NCBI GenBank assembly: GCA_907163375.1
Contig: CAJQUW010005239.1
Span: 248,001-312,000 of the forward strand
Reading direction: 5' to 3'
Length of the DNA stretch: 64,000 nucleotides
DNA from: Prostheceraeus crozeri
Lineage: Eukaryota > Platyhelminthes > Polycladida > Euryleptidae
Shown: piece by piece, positions 35,012 to 46,299 of the stretch
How positions within the stretch are numbered: position 1 is the stretch's first letter
Layout: each line of letters opens with the position of its first letter
Made by a program: the position numbers and the translations under genes
The notes under the pieces: generated by a model
Database searches by the model: none
The model's input: only the letters and a program-made list of their open reading frames with translations
Told to the model about the DNA's origin: nothing

Positions 35012-36371
35012 AGTCAGTGTATTTGTATCGGAGTGTAGTGCTCCACTCTGGTGCTTTTGGGAGTAATGATACAACGACTGACAATCTGAGCCCAGTTTCG
35101 CTACCTCTTTATAGGAGCAGCGAAGAAGGGACGATCTAGGCGGTAAGCCTAGTTCGACACGTGTTAGTCTTCAGAGTGCAAGTTATGACTACGGCGCACT
35201 AGATATGCAATTCGGAATTCAGCAGGGAGATCCTTCCAGTCCTGCATTATTTTCCTTTGATCCATTCTACCGCCAAGATTCATTGATCTGAGCTGTATTG
35301 TCTATGATGAACCAATGAAAAGCAATTGCTGTTGACCCGCTTATTGGAGAAACGCTATCATCTCGATTTTCATACAGCTTCCGGGTTGATGAGGAATGGC
35401 TTTGCATAGCCCAAACTGCACAAGTTCTACACTCTTGTGCAGTGATGACAGCCATTTATCAGCACTTGATTCAATGATTTCTGATAGTTTGTCAAGATTT
35501 TCCAATGACGATTTTACCCATGATTGGTGCACAAAACAACCTTTCAGTCACATTTGGGACTGTGTTGTTCGACGAGTTCGTGATGTCTCACATTCTGCAT
35601 AATTATCATAATTGTTTTTCAACAGCTCCGTTAATGATGCTGGCATAGAATTACTGATATTTTGGTGTCAGTAGCGCGGCTTGATGCCTAGCCTAATCCT
35701 ATGTTGTCTTGGGGGATGAAACCAAATTCGAAATAGGTAAACTCAGTTATTATACTTATTATCTATAGCCTAAGGATGGCAATATGTGGTTTCTTTAATA
35801 TTTGGCTAGGAAGAACTAGCTCTATCTCAAAATCAAATGCCTTTTCGATAAAATAGGTGCTATTTTCTATAGCTAACAGATGCTATTTTAATGCCAATAC
35901 ATGATAGGACTCCGACTCGAAAACATTGTCTCGAAAAACATAACATCTTGGGGAATCATCGCAAATATTTACAAGCAATGCCTTTGGGTCGATCCTGTAA
36001 TGAATGAAAGCTTAACTTTGTTACGTAAGATATTTCATAAGTAAGTAACCTTTTATTTATAGGCCTATCCTTGAAAACGCACTTTCATAGGCACTTAAAA
36101 CGGTATTTCTCAATTGCAGCATGCTACGCATATCTCAACGTACATGAAAACTATAAGTCTAGCAGAATATTTCAAAAAATCTGATTTTTTTAATCACTGA
36201 CATATTTAGCCTACAGATCCAAACTGTGTAATTAGGACTATCATTTCGTCAGACCAAACCTCCCTTGGCTACTCAACAGAGGCTGTTGTGCAGCTCTAGA
36301 GTCAGTGATTGTATTCGAACTCCTGTAGCACCGGAGCGGAGTTTTTCAACTCCGATACAAATAGACTGACT
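35012..36371. mobile_element. Terminal-inverted-repeat element enclosing an RT relic
   Basis: AGTCAGTGTATTTGTATCGG (35012 on, 23 bp in all) is matched in inverse at 36349-36371 with one mismatch. Both ends continue into GGAGT...CTCC palindromic sequence and a GGTGC motif (35035-35055; 36322-36348), as in hAT-type ends. No transposase is visible. The RT relic at 35190-35610 lies inside, so a LINE either inserted into this element or was carried by it. No clean target duplication is visible. Confidence 0.65.
35190..35610 (+). pseudogene. Non-LTR reverse transcriptase relic
   Basis: Conceptual translation in shifting frames gives the motif B region MQFGIQQGDPSSPALFS (about 35202-35255). It then gives FHTASGLMRNGFA, a stop, and PKLHKFYTL (about 35370-35440), and SRFSNDDF followed by RRVRDVSHSAF (about 35490-35605). 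These are in the order seen in the RT and post-RT part of a LINE group with the GVQQGDPxGP motif. The catalytic YADD/YLDD part is not visible and there are stops and frameshifts. Small ORFs on the opposite strand here are shadows. Confidence 0.7.
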
Positions 36372-37756
36372 TCCAATAGGAGCAAAAGAGCATCGATTTG
36401 GTTTTAATTGAATTACGCAATATTTCAAAAGTACCAATGCAAAGTCACCACTTCTAACGAAGTCTTCTGGTATGTTTAATAATCAGCATTTTGTGCGTAG
36501 ACTAACCGTAGTTAATACAGCCAACCATTCAGCAAACACGTTTATAAATGGAAATACTAAGGTAGAAAATGTACATCTACCTGAGAAAAACACGCTTTAA
36601 TGAGACAGGCGTAATTATGTGGAACTTCATTTCAGATTTCAATGTCTACAATTTGAAACATATATAAATGTGATACGTATTAACGATTTACGATCTTAGA
36701 GTCAGTTTTTATTCCAATCATCTCAGATCTGCCAGACCACCCTCATATTTTCTTGCAGTCAGCGTGTGAACTTCATCGAAAAAAATTAGATCCCGAAGAT
36801 GACTTTTAGAGGTCATGCATAGTTCCTCATGTCCATCCATAAAAAGCATCATAAGTCTTTCGTAAAAAAAAGTCATAGGCTATTTCGGAGATCATTGTAG
36901 CCTCATTGCTTTAAATTTTGTAGAGTTGTTGTTTTGTAGTTGAACTCAGTAGGAAATCAACTGAACGATCACAGATTTCACCAGATGAGAATAAACATGC
37001 GTGAAATTACTTCCCATCATTCATTTCCTCAGTTGTTGATAAGTCTAGATGGGTGATGAACTTGTCTGATAGGGCTCTGAATGAATCAAAGCTTCAAGTC
37101 CTAAAAAAGAACGTCCCCAAAACAGTAACTTAAATGTAAATATAATCAGTGAAGTTGAAAATGCCAGCAAGCAGAATACTGTGTTATTCGTCAGATTCAT
37201 CAGAACTCGTTAAGTATCATCTGCCACACGTGCTGGTTGAAAATGATGAAGCGTGATTGTATTCAGTTTTGTCCTGCAGATGTTGATGAAAACAGAGCAC
37301 GTGTAAATGCGTGCAGCGAACATTGATATTAGAAAGAAAAATCACTTTTTGTTACGCATGACACGCAGAGGCAACCTTGTTAGAATGTTGTTGAAAAAGA
37401 ATTAGACTTATTTTCTGAAAGGTGGTTAACATACTCATTTATAACTTGTCGTTTTGAGAGGAAGCATTTTGGTGTTGCAAATTAGCGTACGCGATCTTCT
37501 GAAACTAAAATGACGAAGTCGATCAGTCGCAAGCAAGTTCTACTCATACCCTAATTTAATTCCTTAGCGGTGTACCTGATGTCAGAAGTCTCTATGTTGG
37601 CTACGACGTACGAGCCGCTTGAGTTAAGGCTATTACACAAACCGCTCTGAGACTTTCACTGGCTATGGAAAATTTATAAATAGACATTAAGAGAAAACAA
37701 TGGTCTTGGAGTGATGCCGCTGGGGGAATGCATCAATATTGCCAAGAGTAAGATTT
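36372..37756. other. Anonymous sequence
   Basis: I see nothing I can name. There is no ORF above 60 codons with protein character. Confidence 0.4.
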
Positions 37757-37800
37757 AGGATGCCCAGGGAGGGATTCGAACCCTCTTCTCCAAAACCATT
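37757..37800 (-). repeat. tRNA-like 3' half (T arm and acceptor strand)
   Basis: The minus strand reads GAGGGTTCGAATCCCTC followed by CCTGGGCA. This is a perfect five-base-pair T stem and T loop containing the RNA polymerase III B box GGTTCGAATCC, then an acceptor-like strand. The upstream part (GTTTTGGAGAAGAG) resembles a variable loop. I find no matching D arm or 5' acceptor, so this is not a functional tRNA. It is more likely a tRNA fragment or the head of a SINE. Confidence 0.55.
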
Positions 37801-38162
37801 GTAAGCATTTTGAATACAGATGAATTGATTGAAGTGATGAGTAATAGAATTCAGAAGGTTAGTATGAGGAGAAATGAAATTGAGTCGGACGTTCATAGGG
37901 CATTTGAATTCAAGCTTGGGTAAAATAATTTTTCAGAAGATACAATTGTTGTGAATCGCATTTTGTAGAAAATCAAAGAGCGGTGTTCATATAAATATGA
38001 AATGTTTGGGTGATTGCGAAAAGGTTTCATCCACGAGAGTAGCAATGCGCATATGCTTGTATCCTGAAAAGAGAAGAAGAAGCGGATAATATTTGATCAG
38101 AATTCGTAGATTTGGTGTGCAAATATTCAAAAACAATTGATGGGAATCGCAAATATTTCATT
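37801..38162. other. Anonymous sequence
   Basis: There is no feature seen between the tRNA-like fragment and the ATCTACTAC repeat. Confidence 0.4.
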
Positions 38163-38278
38163 CCGTTATCTACTACTGTTTACTACTACTTATCTACTAC
38201 TGTACAGCACTTATCTACTACCGTTATCTATCTACCGTTACTTATCTACTACCGTTATCTACTACTGTACAGCACTTC
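38163..38278. repeat. Imperfect TTATCTACTACxGT tandem repeat
   Basis: Units of TTATCTACTACTGT/TTATCTACTACCGT repeat with variations, within two larger copies each ending in TGTACAGCACTT. The overlapping ORFs of Tyr, Leu and Thr are products of the repeat and not genes. Confidence 0.85.
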
Positions 38279-39324
38279 AATATTACATGAAGAATTTAAT
38301 TCAATTCCATCATTACATTATGATACGAAATCATTGCTCCTTCCAGAGAAGAAGTCAAGACTGTAAAATATGAGCTTCGTTTATCTGTTGGTCAACATCA
38401 CCCGTTCATCTCCATACAGCAACGAATATGTACATGTCATGAAATCAAAGCGAGTCAATATTTTAATATTGTATTGATTCTATCATCATAACATGAAAAT
38501 GGAATAGTCATCATAGGATGCAAACACAAGAAGCTGCATTTCACTTCAATTGCTGAATTCCAGGAATATTTTGTCAAGTACCCAAATAAACGACGATTTC
38601 TTAAAGATTTTTTTCTTAACAGATGACAATGCACGGCTGTCTAATGATCTTGTGATATGATTATTTTCCATTTTGATACCAAACTACATTGTGCATTTGT
38701 GATTCTTTTGTACCTATTCACAGATTTTTGAGTTGCTGTGGGATATTTTCTATGAGTTAAAAGATGAATTATTGTAGTTTCTGATCTGGATGATGAAGTG
38801 TAGGGAAATTCAGAAAAATGCGGAAGTCAACAGAGCAACATTGATATGCCTATCTCGAAGCCGAACACACTCATGATCCTCCAGTGTTGTGGAGATCACC
38901 CAGTAGTAGTAGACAGAAGTGAGTCATAGCTTACTCTTCGCTGCCTATATTACATAACTGAATGGAAGACCTGTACATTTACTCATGAAAGAAATAAGCA
39001 GGTTCTTACAAAAATTGCAAAACATTGAGAGCATGATTTATGACATTTTACTGAGGGAAATTTACGTAGCTGACAATAGATTGATGGAAAGAGCTCATTC
39101 CTAACACAGCAAGCACGATTTTCTTAATATGCATGCTACCAAACTGGCCTTGGTGAAGAAGAAACATAGCAACCTGTCTAGCTGCATGTGGTCATATTTT
39201 TGCATGAAAATGAGAACGTCATGAAAATTAAGTTTTTGCACATCAATAGTTCAATATATATCATGATTCCTTCACCGTCTCCAGACTATTTCACCCCAAA
39301 GCATGACGTTGAGATTCAATCAAT
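38279..39324. other. Anonymous sequence left of the satellite
   Basis: I see no gene or element. The satellite begins abruptly at 39325. Confidence 0.4.
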
Positions 39325-40569
39325 TCGCAGGGGAACACTACGAAAATAACAGTTGAATAGCAGTAGTGATGGTCAAATTCGCTCAAAATTTGCCTATCTT
39401 TTCGTCATAAAGTCAGCGATCGGTTATAGAAACATTGAGATCGACGGGGGTTTCTCCACATGTCTGAGTAGTATTTGGTCTTGCGAGTGTGGAGAATGCT
39501 TGAAACCGCCGCTGATCGCAGGGGAACACTACGAAAATAACAGTTGAATAGCAGTAGTGATGGTCAAATTCGCTCAAAATTTGCCTATCTTTTCGTCATA
39601 AAGTCAGCGATCGGTTATAGAAACATTGAGATCGACGGGGGTTTCTCCACATGTCTGAGTAGTATTTGGTCTTGCGAGTGTGGAGAATGCTTGAAACCGC
39701 CGCCGATCGCAGGGGAACACTACGAAAATAACAGTTGAATAGCAGTAGTGATGGTCAAATTCGCTCAAAATTTGCCTATCTTTTCGTCATAAAGTCAGCG
39801 ATCGGTTATAGAAACATTGAGATCGACGGGGGTTTCTCCACATGTCTGAGTAGTATTTGGTCTTGCGAGTGTGGAGAATGCTTGAAACCGCCGCCGATCG
39901 CAGGGGAACACTACGAAAATAACAGTTGAATAGCAGTAGTGATGGTCAAATTCGCTCAAAATTTGCCTATCTTTTCGTCATAAAGTCAGCGATCGGTTAT
40001 AGAAACATTGAGATCGACGGGGGTTTCTCCACATGTCTGAGTAGTATTTGGTCTTGTGAGTGTGGAGAATGCTTGAAACCGCCGCCGATCGCAGGGGAAC
40101 ACTACGAAAATAACAGTTGAATAGCAGTAGTGATGGTCAAATTCGCTCAAAATTTGCCTATCTTTTCGTCATAAAGTCAGCGATCGGTTATAGAAACATT
40201 GAGATCGACGGGAGTTTCTCCACATGTCTGAGTAGTATTTGGTCTTGCGAGTGTGGAGAATGCTTGAAACCGCCGCCGATCGAAGGAGAACACTACGAAA
40301 ATAACAGTTGAATAGCAGTAGTGATGGTCAAATTCGCTCAAAATTTGCCTATCTTTTCGTCATAAAGTCAGCGATCGGTTATAGAAACATTGAGATCGAC
40401 GGGGGTTTCTCCACATGTCTGAGTAGTATTTGGTCTTGCGAGTGTGGAGAATGCTTGAAACCGCCGCCGATCGCAGGGGAACACTACGAAAATAACAGTT
40501 GAATAGCAGTATTGATGGTCAAATTCGCTCAAAATATGCCTATCTTTTCGTCATAAAGTCAGCGATCGG

Positions 40570-42780
40570 CAGTGGCGGATTCAAGGGGGGGGGGCCTACC
40601 CGGCCGTGGCCGGGGGTGTGATACTCAGAATACAAATCTCCATCAGTTAAGTTAGTGTTCGATCTCTTTTTGATTTATCAATCAATGATGACTGATGAGA
40701 GAAACATGCAAGGAAATCTGATGACGTAAGGCATTTTCTGTCTTCATCAGATCATGGACTTCCAGATGATAAAAGAAATAAAATAAAAGCGAAGCTGTGT
40801 TTCAACAGTCTATAATGCTACTCCACCACCGTTCGTTGTTACTGTAAGTTTCAATCGATCAAGTTATTTTTGACAGTCGTGCATGCCGTGTGGAGTGGAT
40901 GAGGATTGAAACAACTGATATCGTTTACAGCAGCGCTGGCCTCTACTTGCCAAGTCCAAGTCGGCCGTTTCTCATCCATCACTTTCATGTCCAGGTGCTA
41001 TTATCTAGAAGTCCATGATCAGACTTAACATTTCAACGCCGTCAGCGATGTACTATTGAATGGCGATTCGCTTGCACACGCGGAGGTTTCTTTGTTGGCA
41101 ATTGCAATGACTTGTAAATATTGTGTGCATATGCTTGCGAGACTGCGAACTGCTGATTCAGATGTAGATGATTAATGACTAAGAAGGAAACGCTATCCCT
41201 CTCTTATATTACATTTAGCTGCTTGTTGTTGACATACATGCAAGTCAAAGTCCACTGTGAACATGAGTGAGAGACCGCCAACGAAACGAAGGAAAATATC
41301 TGATTTCTTTGAGTCTGTGAAGAAAACGGATGCTACTTCTACAAATCAAAATACTATGAGCACGTCATCGTATAATTTGTCATCTCAAAATCTCTCCTGT
41401 TAGTCCTCGTCATCTAAAATAGGAATACAAGGAGAGTCGAAAAATACATCTTCGTCTTATTCGACGTCATCATCCAAAACGCCAGAATTGAAGTCTCAAA
41501 GTTTCGAGGTCGACGGAAATGGAATAGGAGAAAGCGACATTGCTCGAGCATTACAACATCCTGGTGGACCAGTCCAAAAAATGAGCAAAGAGAGAAGTAC
41601 ATATTCTTCTGATGCTTGCAGTATTCATTCCACAATAACTAAAGTTGATTTTATTGTTTCTCTAGTAATACTGAACTCAGTGATGACTGTAACCAAACGT
41701 CTCGCATGCGTAATACAATCTGCCTCAAATGACTTGATTTCCGCTCTACAACACGTCGACACAGTGATAGATTTACTCAAATCAAGAAGGAATGAAGAGT
41801 TCTTCTCTGAATTGTTCGAAAAGATTGAAAAGTTGACAACAAGACCGATACAAACTCCGAGAAACAGTTGGAACGCAGGTACATCGAACGAACGTACCAT
41901 CCACCACACCAATTGAATATTATCGCCGAGGAATATATTACCCTTTTCTTGATGGACTGATTTCCCTACTACATGATCGTTTTAGTGGTCATGCTGCTAG
42001 TGTGATGCACCTCTCCAAGCTGCTTCCTAACAATGTAACTAATACTGCGTTTGAAGATATTCTTCCTGCTGTGGAATTGTATTCTGAATATCTAAATGGA
42101 AAATTGGACGAATTGGAAGGCGAATTAAGACTTTTAGTTGGAACATTAAGACTTTACTTAAAATCTTCGCCTTATTACCGGTTTCATCTGCAAGCGCCGA
42201 AAGGACATTTTCAGTCTTGAAACATTTGAAAAGTTATCTGCGATCTAACATGTCAGAAGAGCGCTTAACTGGTCTGACATTAGCTTACATTCATCGTGAC
42301 ATGGACTGCGAAAAAACCGTTGATGCCGTCGTACAATTATTTGCAAGAAAGCAAACAAGAATATCTATGTGACCCGACCCCTTCACTTCTAAGACTGTAA
42401 GTACGAACTTTTCCTTCTTGACTCTATATTCACGATGTGTAGAAATTATAGGCGTTTCACGAATATACATGAGCGTTTCATATTAACATATTGTGTGACA
42501 TTTTGCATAGGCTACTAACATTAAGTCTGGTGGCCTACATATATGAGAGAATTATATTTTATACAAATTGACTAAACCAAGGATTAATTATAACTATTTC
42601 TGCTTTCGGTTTTACATGTCTTAAAACGTACAGGTTGATATCATTTCAATATTTTATTTTTCATTACTTTGTTGAATGACAGTATTTTCGAAACCCATGA
42701 CTGTAAGTAAAAGCCCCCAGAACTTAAATTCAGGATCAGCCGCTGGGCCCCCCTGTGGTCGAATCCTGGATCCGCCACTG
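40570..42780 (+). mobile_element. hAT element copy A inside satellite monomer
   Basis: The ends CAGTGGCGGATTCA and (right) GGATCCGCCACTG are inverted repeats. Perfect 8-bp target duplications GCGATCGG lie at 40562-40569 and 42781-42788, and the same octamer occurs once in every uninterrupted monomer, which identifies the original site. The 2211-bp element carries a decayed transposase on the plus strand (41263-42372). Confidence 0.96.
41263..42372 (+). pseudogene. DUF4371/P52rIPK-like hAT transposase relic, copy A
   Basis: The N-terminus MSERPPTKRRKISDFFESVK is typical of zinc-finger hAT transposases related to the 52-kDa PKR-inhibitor repressor family. A TAG at 41401-41403 (codon 47) stops it. 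After it, KTPELKSQSFEVDGNGIGES and IARALQHPGGPVQ lead straight into the C-terminal part (FIVSLVILNSVM, ALQHVDTVIDLLKSRRNEEF), so the zinc-finger and catalytic region is deleted. The dimerisation end reads SSASAERTFSVLKHLKSYLR then TGLTLAYIHRDM, ending RISM with TGA at 42370-42372. Further frame changes occur at homopolymers near 41863, 42025 and 42135. Confidence 0.9.
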
Positions 42781-43552
42781 GCGATCGGTTATAGAAACAT
42801 TGAGATCGACGGGGGTTTCTCCACATGTCTGAGTAGTATTTGGTCTTGTGAGTGTGGAGAATGCTTGAAACCGCCGCCGATCGCAGGGGTACACTACGAA
42901 AATAACAGTTGAATAGCAGTAGTGATGGTCAAATTCGCTCAAAATTTGCCTATCTTTTCGTCATAAAGTCAGCGATCGGTTATAGAAACATTGAGATCGA
43001 CGGAGGTTTCTCCACATGTCTGAGTAGTATTTGGTCTTGTGAGTGTGGAGAATGCTTGAAACCGCCGCCGATCGCAGGGGAACACTACGAAAATAACAGT
43101 TGAATAGCAGTAGTGATGGTCAAATTCGCTCAAAATTTGCCTATCTTTTCGTCATAAAGTCAGCGATCGGTTATAGAAACATTGAGATCGACGGGGGTTT
43201 CTCCACATGTCTGAGTAGTATTTGGTCTTGCGAGTGTGGAGAATGCTTGAAACCGCCGCCGATCGCAGGGGAACACTACGAAAATAACAGTTGAATAGCA
43301 GTAGTGATGGTCAAATTCGCTCAAAATTTGCCTATCTTTTCGTCATAAAGTCAGCGATCGGTTATAGAAACATTGAGATCGACGGGGGTTTCTCCACATG
43401 TCTGAGTAGTATTTGGTCTTGCGAGTGTGGAGAATGCTTGAAACCGCCGCCGATCGCAGGGGAACACTACGAAAATAACAGTTGAATAGCAGTAGTGATG
43501 GTCAAATTCGCTCAAAATTTGCCTATCTTTTCGTCATAAAGTCAGCGATCGG

Positions 43553-45761
43553 CAGTGGCGGATTCAAGGGGGGGGCCTACCCGGCCGTGGCCGGGGGTGT
43601 GATACTCAGAATACAAATCTCCATCAGTTAAGTTAGTGTTCGATCTCTTTTTGATTTATCAATCAATGATGACTGATGAGAGAAACATGCAAGGAAATCT
43701 GATGACGTAAGGCATTTTCTGTCTTCATCAGATCATGGACTTCCAGATGATAAAAGAAATAAAATAAAAGCGAAGCTGTGTTTCAACAGTCTATAATGCT
43801 ACTCCACCACCGTTCGTTGTTACTGTAAGTTTCAATCGATCAAGTTATTTTTGACAGTCGTGCATGCCGTGTGGAGTGGATGAGGATTGAAACAACTGAT
43901 ATCGTTTACAGCAGCGCTGGCCTCTACTTGCCAAGTCCAAGTCGGCCGTTTCTCATCCATCACTTTCATGTCCAGGTGCTATTATCTAGAAGTCCATGAT
44001 CAGACTTAACATTTCAACGCCGTCAGCGATGTACTATTGAATGGCGATTCGCTTGCACACGCGGAGGTTTCTTTGTTGGCAATTGCAATGACTTGTAAAT
44101 ATTGTGTGCATATGCTTGCGAGACTGCGAACTGCTGATTCAGATGTAGATGATTAATGACTAAGAAGGAAACGCTATCCCTCTCTTATATTACATTTAGC
44201 TGCTTGTTGTTGACATACATGCAAGTCAAAGTCCACTGTGAACATGAGTGAGAGACCGCCAACGAAACGAAGGAAAATATCTGATTTCTTTGAGTCTGTG
44301 AAGAAAACGGATGCTACTTCTACAAATCAAAATACTATGAGCACGTCATCGTATAATTTGTCATCTCAAAATCTCTCCTGTTAGTCCTCGTCATCTAAAA
44401 TAGGAATACAAGGAGAGTCGAAAAATACATCTTCGTCTTATTCGACGTCATCATCCAAAACGCCAGAATTGAAGTCTCAAAGTTTCGAGGTCGACGGAAA
44501 TGGAATAGGAGAAAGCGACATTGCTCGAGCATTACAACATCCTGGTGGACCAGTCCAAAAAATGAGCAAAGAGAGAAGTACATATTCTTCTGATGCTTGC
44601 AGTATTCATTCCACAATAACTAAAGTTGATTTTATTGTTTCTCTAGTAATACTGAACTCAGTGATGACTGTAACCAAACGTCTCGCATGCGTAATACAAT
44701 CTGCCTCAAATGACTTGATTTCCGCTCTACAACACGTCGACACAGTGATAGATTTACTCAAATCAAGAAGGAATGAAGAGTTCTTCTCTGAATTGTTCGA
44801 AAAGATTGAAAAGTTGACAACAAGACCGATACAAACTCCGAGAACAGTTGGAACGCAGGTACATCGAACGAACGTACCATCCACCACACCAATTGAATAT
44901 TATCGCCGAGGAATATATTACCCTTTTCTTGATGGACTGATTTCCCTACTACATGATCGTTTTAGTGGTCATGCTGCTAGTGTGATGCACCTCTCCAAGC
45001 TGCTTCTAACAATGTAACTAATACTGCGTTTGAAGATATTCTTCCTGCTGTGGAATTGTATTCTGAATATCTAAATGGAAAATTGGACGAATTGGAAGGC
45101 GAATTAAGACTTTAGTTGGAACATTAAGACTTTACTTAAAATCTTCGCCTTATTACCGGTTTCATCTGCAAGCGCCGAAAGGACATTTTCAGTCTTGAAA
45201 CATTTGAAAAGTTATCTGCGATCTAACATGTCAGAAGAGCGCTTAACTGGTCTGACATTAGCTTACATTCATCGTGACATGGACTGCGAAAAAAAACCGT
45301 TGATGCCGTCGTTACAATTATTTGCAAGAAAGCAAACAAGAATATCTATGTGACCCGACCCTTCACTTCTAAGACTGTAAGTACGAACTTTTCCTTCTTG
45401 ACTCTATATTCACGATGTGTAGAAATTATAGGCGTTTCACGAATATACATGAGCGTTTCATATTAACATATTGTGTGACATTTTGCATAGGCTACTAACA
45501 TTAAGTCTGGTGGCCTACATATATGAGAGAATTATATTTTATACAAATTGACTAAACCAAGGATTAATTATAACTATTTCTGCTTTCGGTTTTACATGTC
45601 TTAAAACGTACAGGTTGATATCATTTCAATATTTTATTTTTCATTACTTTGTTGAATGACAGTATTTTCGAAACCCATGACTGTAAGTAAAAGCCCCCAG
45701 AACTTAAATTCAGGATCAGCCGCTGGGCCCCCCCTGTGGTCGAATCCTGGATCCGCCACTG
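43553..45761 (+). mobile_element. hAT element copy B inside satellite monomer
   Basis: This copy has the same ends and the same GCGATCGG flanks (43545-43552, 45762-45769) as copy A, and almost the same 2209-bp sequence. The differences I can find from copy A are one- or two-base length changes, nearly all in homopolymers. The identical site, flanking monomer variants (GGGGTACACTACG in the first monomer to the right of each) and sequence mean it arose by duplication of copy A with neighbouring monomers, not by a second insertion. Confidence 0.96.
44244..45353 (+). pseudogene. DUF4371/P52rIPK-like hAT transposase relic, copy B
   Basis: This relic shares the TAG at codon 47 (44382-44384) and the internal deletion with copy A, so the gene was dead before the duplication. 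It differs by single-base length changes. The loss of an A in GAGAAACAG leaves a 182-codon ORF at 44469-45017 instead of 142 codons in copy A. Extra bases occur in the A-run near 45295 and in GTCGTTACAA. The stop of the dimerisation end is the TGA at 45351-45353. Confidence 0.9.
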
Positions 45762-46299
45762 GCGATCGGTTATAGAAACATTGAGATCGACGGGGGTTTC
45801 TCCACATGTCTGAGTAGTATTTGGTCTTGTGAGTGTGGAGAATGCTTGAAACCGCCGCCGATCGCAGGGGTACACTACGAAAATAACAGTTGAATAGCAG
45901 TAGTGATGGTCAAATTCGCTCAAAATTTGCCTATCTTTTCGTCATAAAGTCAGCGATCGGTTATAGAAACATTGAGATCGACGGAGGTTTCTCCACATGT
46001 CTGAGTAGTATTTGGTCTTGTGAGTGTGGAGAATGCTTGAAACCGCCGCCGATCGCAGGGGAACACTACGAAAATAACAGTTGAATAGCAGTAGTGATGG
46101 TCAAATTCGCTCAAAATTTGCCTATCTTTTCGTCATAAAGTCAGCGATCGGTTATAGAAACATTGAGATCGACGGAGGTTTCTCTACATGTCTGAGTAGT
46201 ATTTGGTCTTGCGAGTGTGGAGAATGCTTGAAACCGCCGCCGATCGCAGGGGAACACTACGAAATTAACAGTTGAATAGCAGTAGTGATGGTCAAATTA

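Larger units (their letters stand above)
39325..46299. repeat. 191-bp satellite array with transposon-bearing higher-order units
   Basis: The monomer (TCGCAGGGGAACACTACGAA at its start) repeats head to tail with an exact 191-bp period. There are about six and a half copies at 39325-40569, four at 42781-43552 and nearly three at 45762-46299. Copies differ by only a few substitutions (GGGG/GGAG in the GACGGxGG site, CTTGCGAG/CTTGTGAG, GGGGAA/GGGGTA). Two near-identical hAT copies (40570-42780, 43553-45761) interrupt the array at the same monomer site. The starts of these copies are 2983 bp apart. The 64-codon ORF in each monomer (TTG to TGA, overlapping the next by four bases) is a by-product of the repeat, since 191 is not a multiple of three. 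Confidence 0.97.

Noticed and set aside
38112..38373. Tyrosine-rich ORFs of 78-84 codons
   Set aside because: They are read-through of the TTATCTACTAC tandem repeat.
39353..46275. Serial 64-codon ORFs in every satellite monomer, each overlapping the next by TTGA
   Set aside because: The monomers are almost identical, so open frames carry no evidence of selection. The period of 191 bp shifts the frame each time, and starts are TTG.
39325..46299. CRISPR-like array
   Set aside because: The unit is a 191-bp head-to-tail satellite with no short repeat/unique spacer alternation, in a eukaryotic context.
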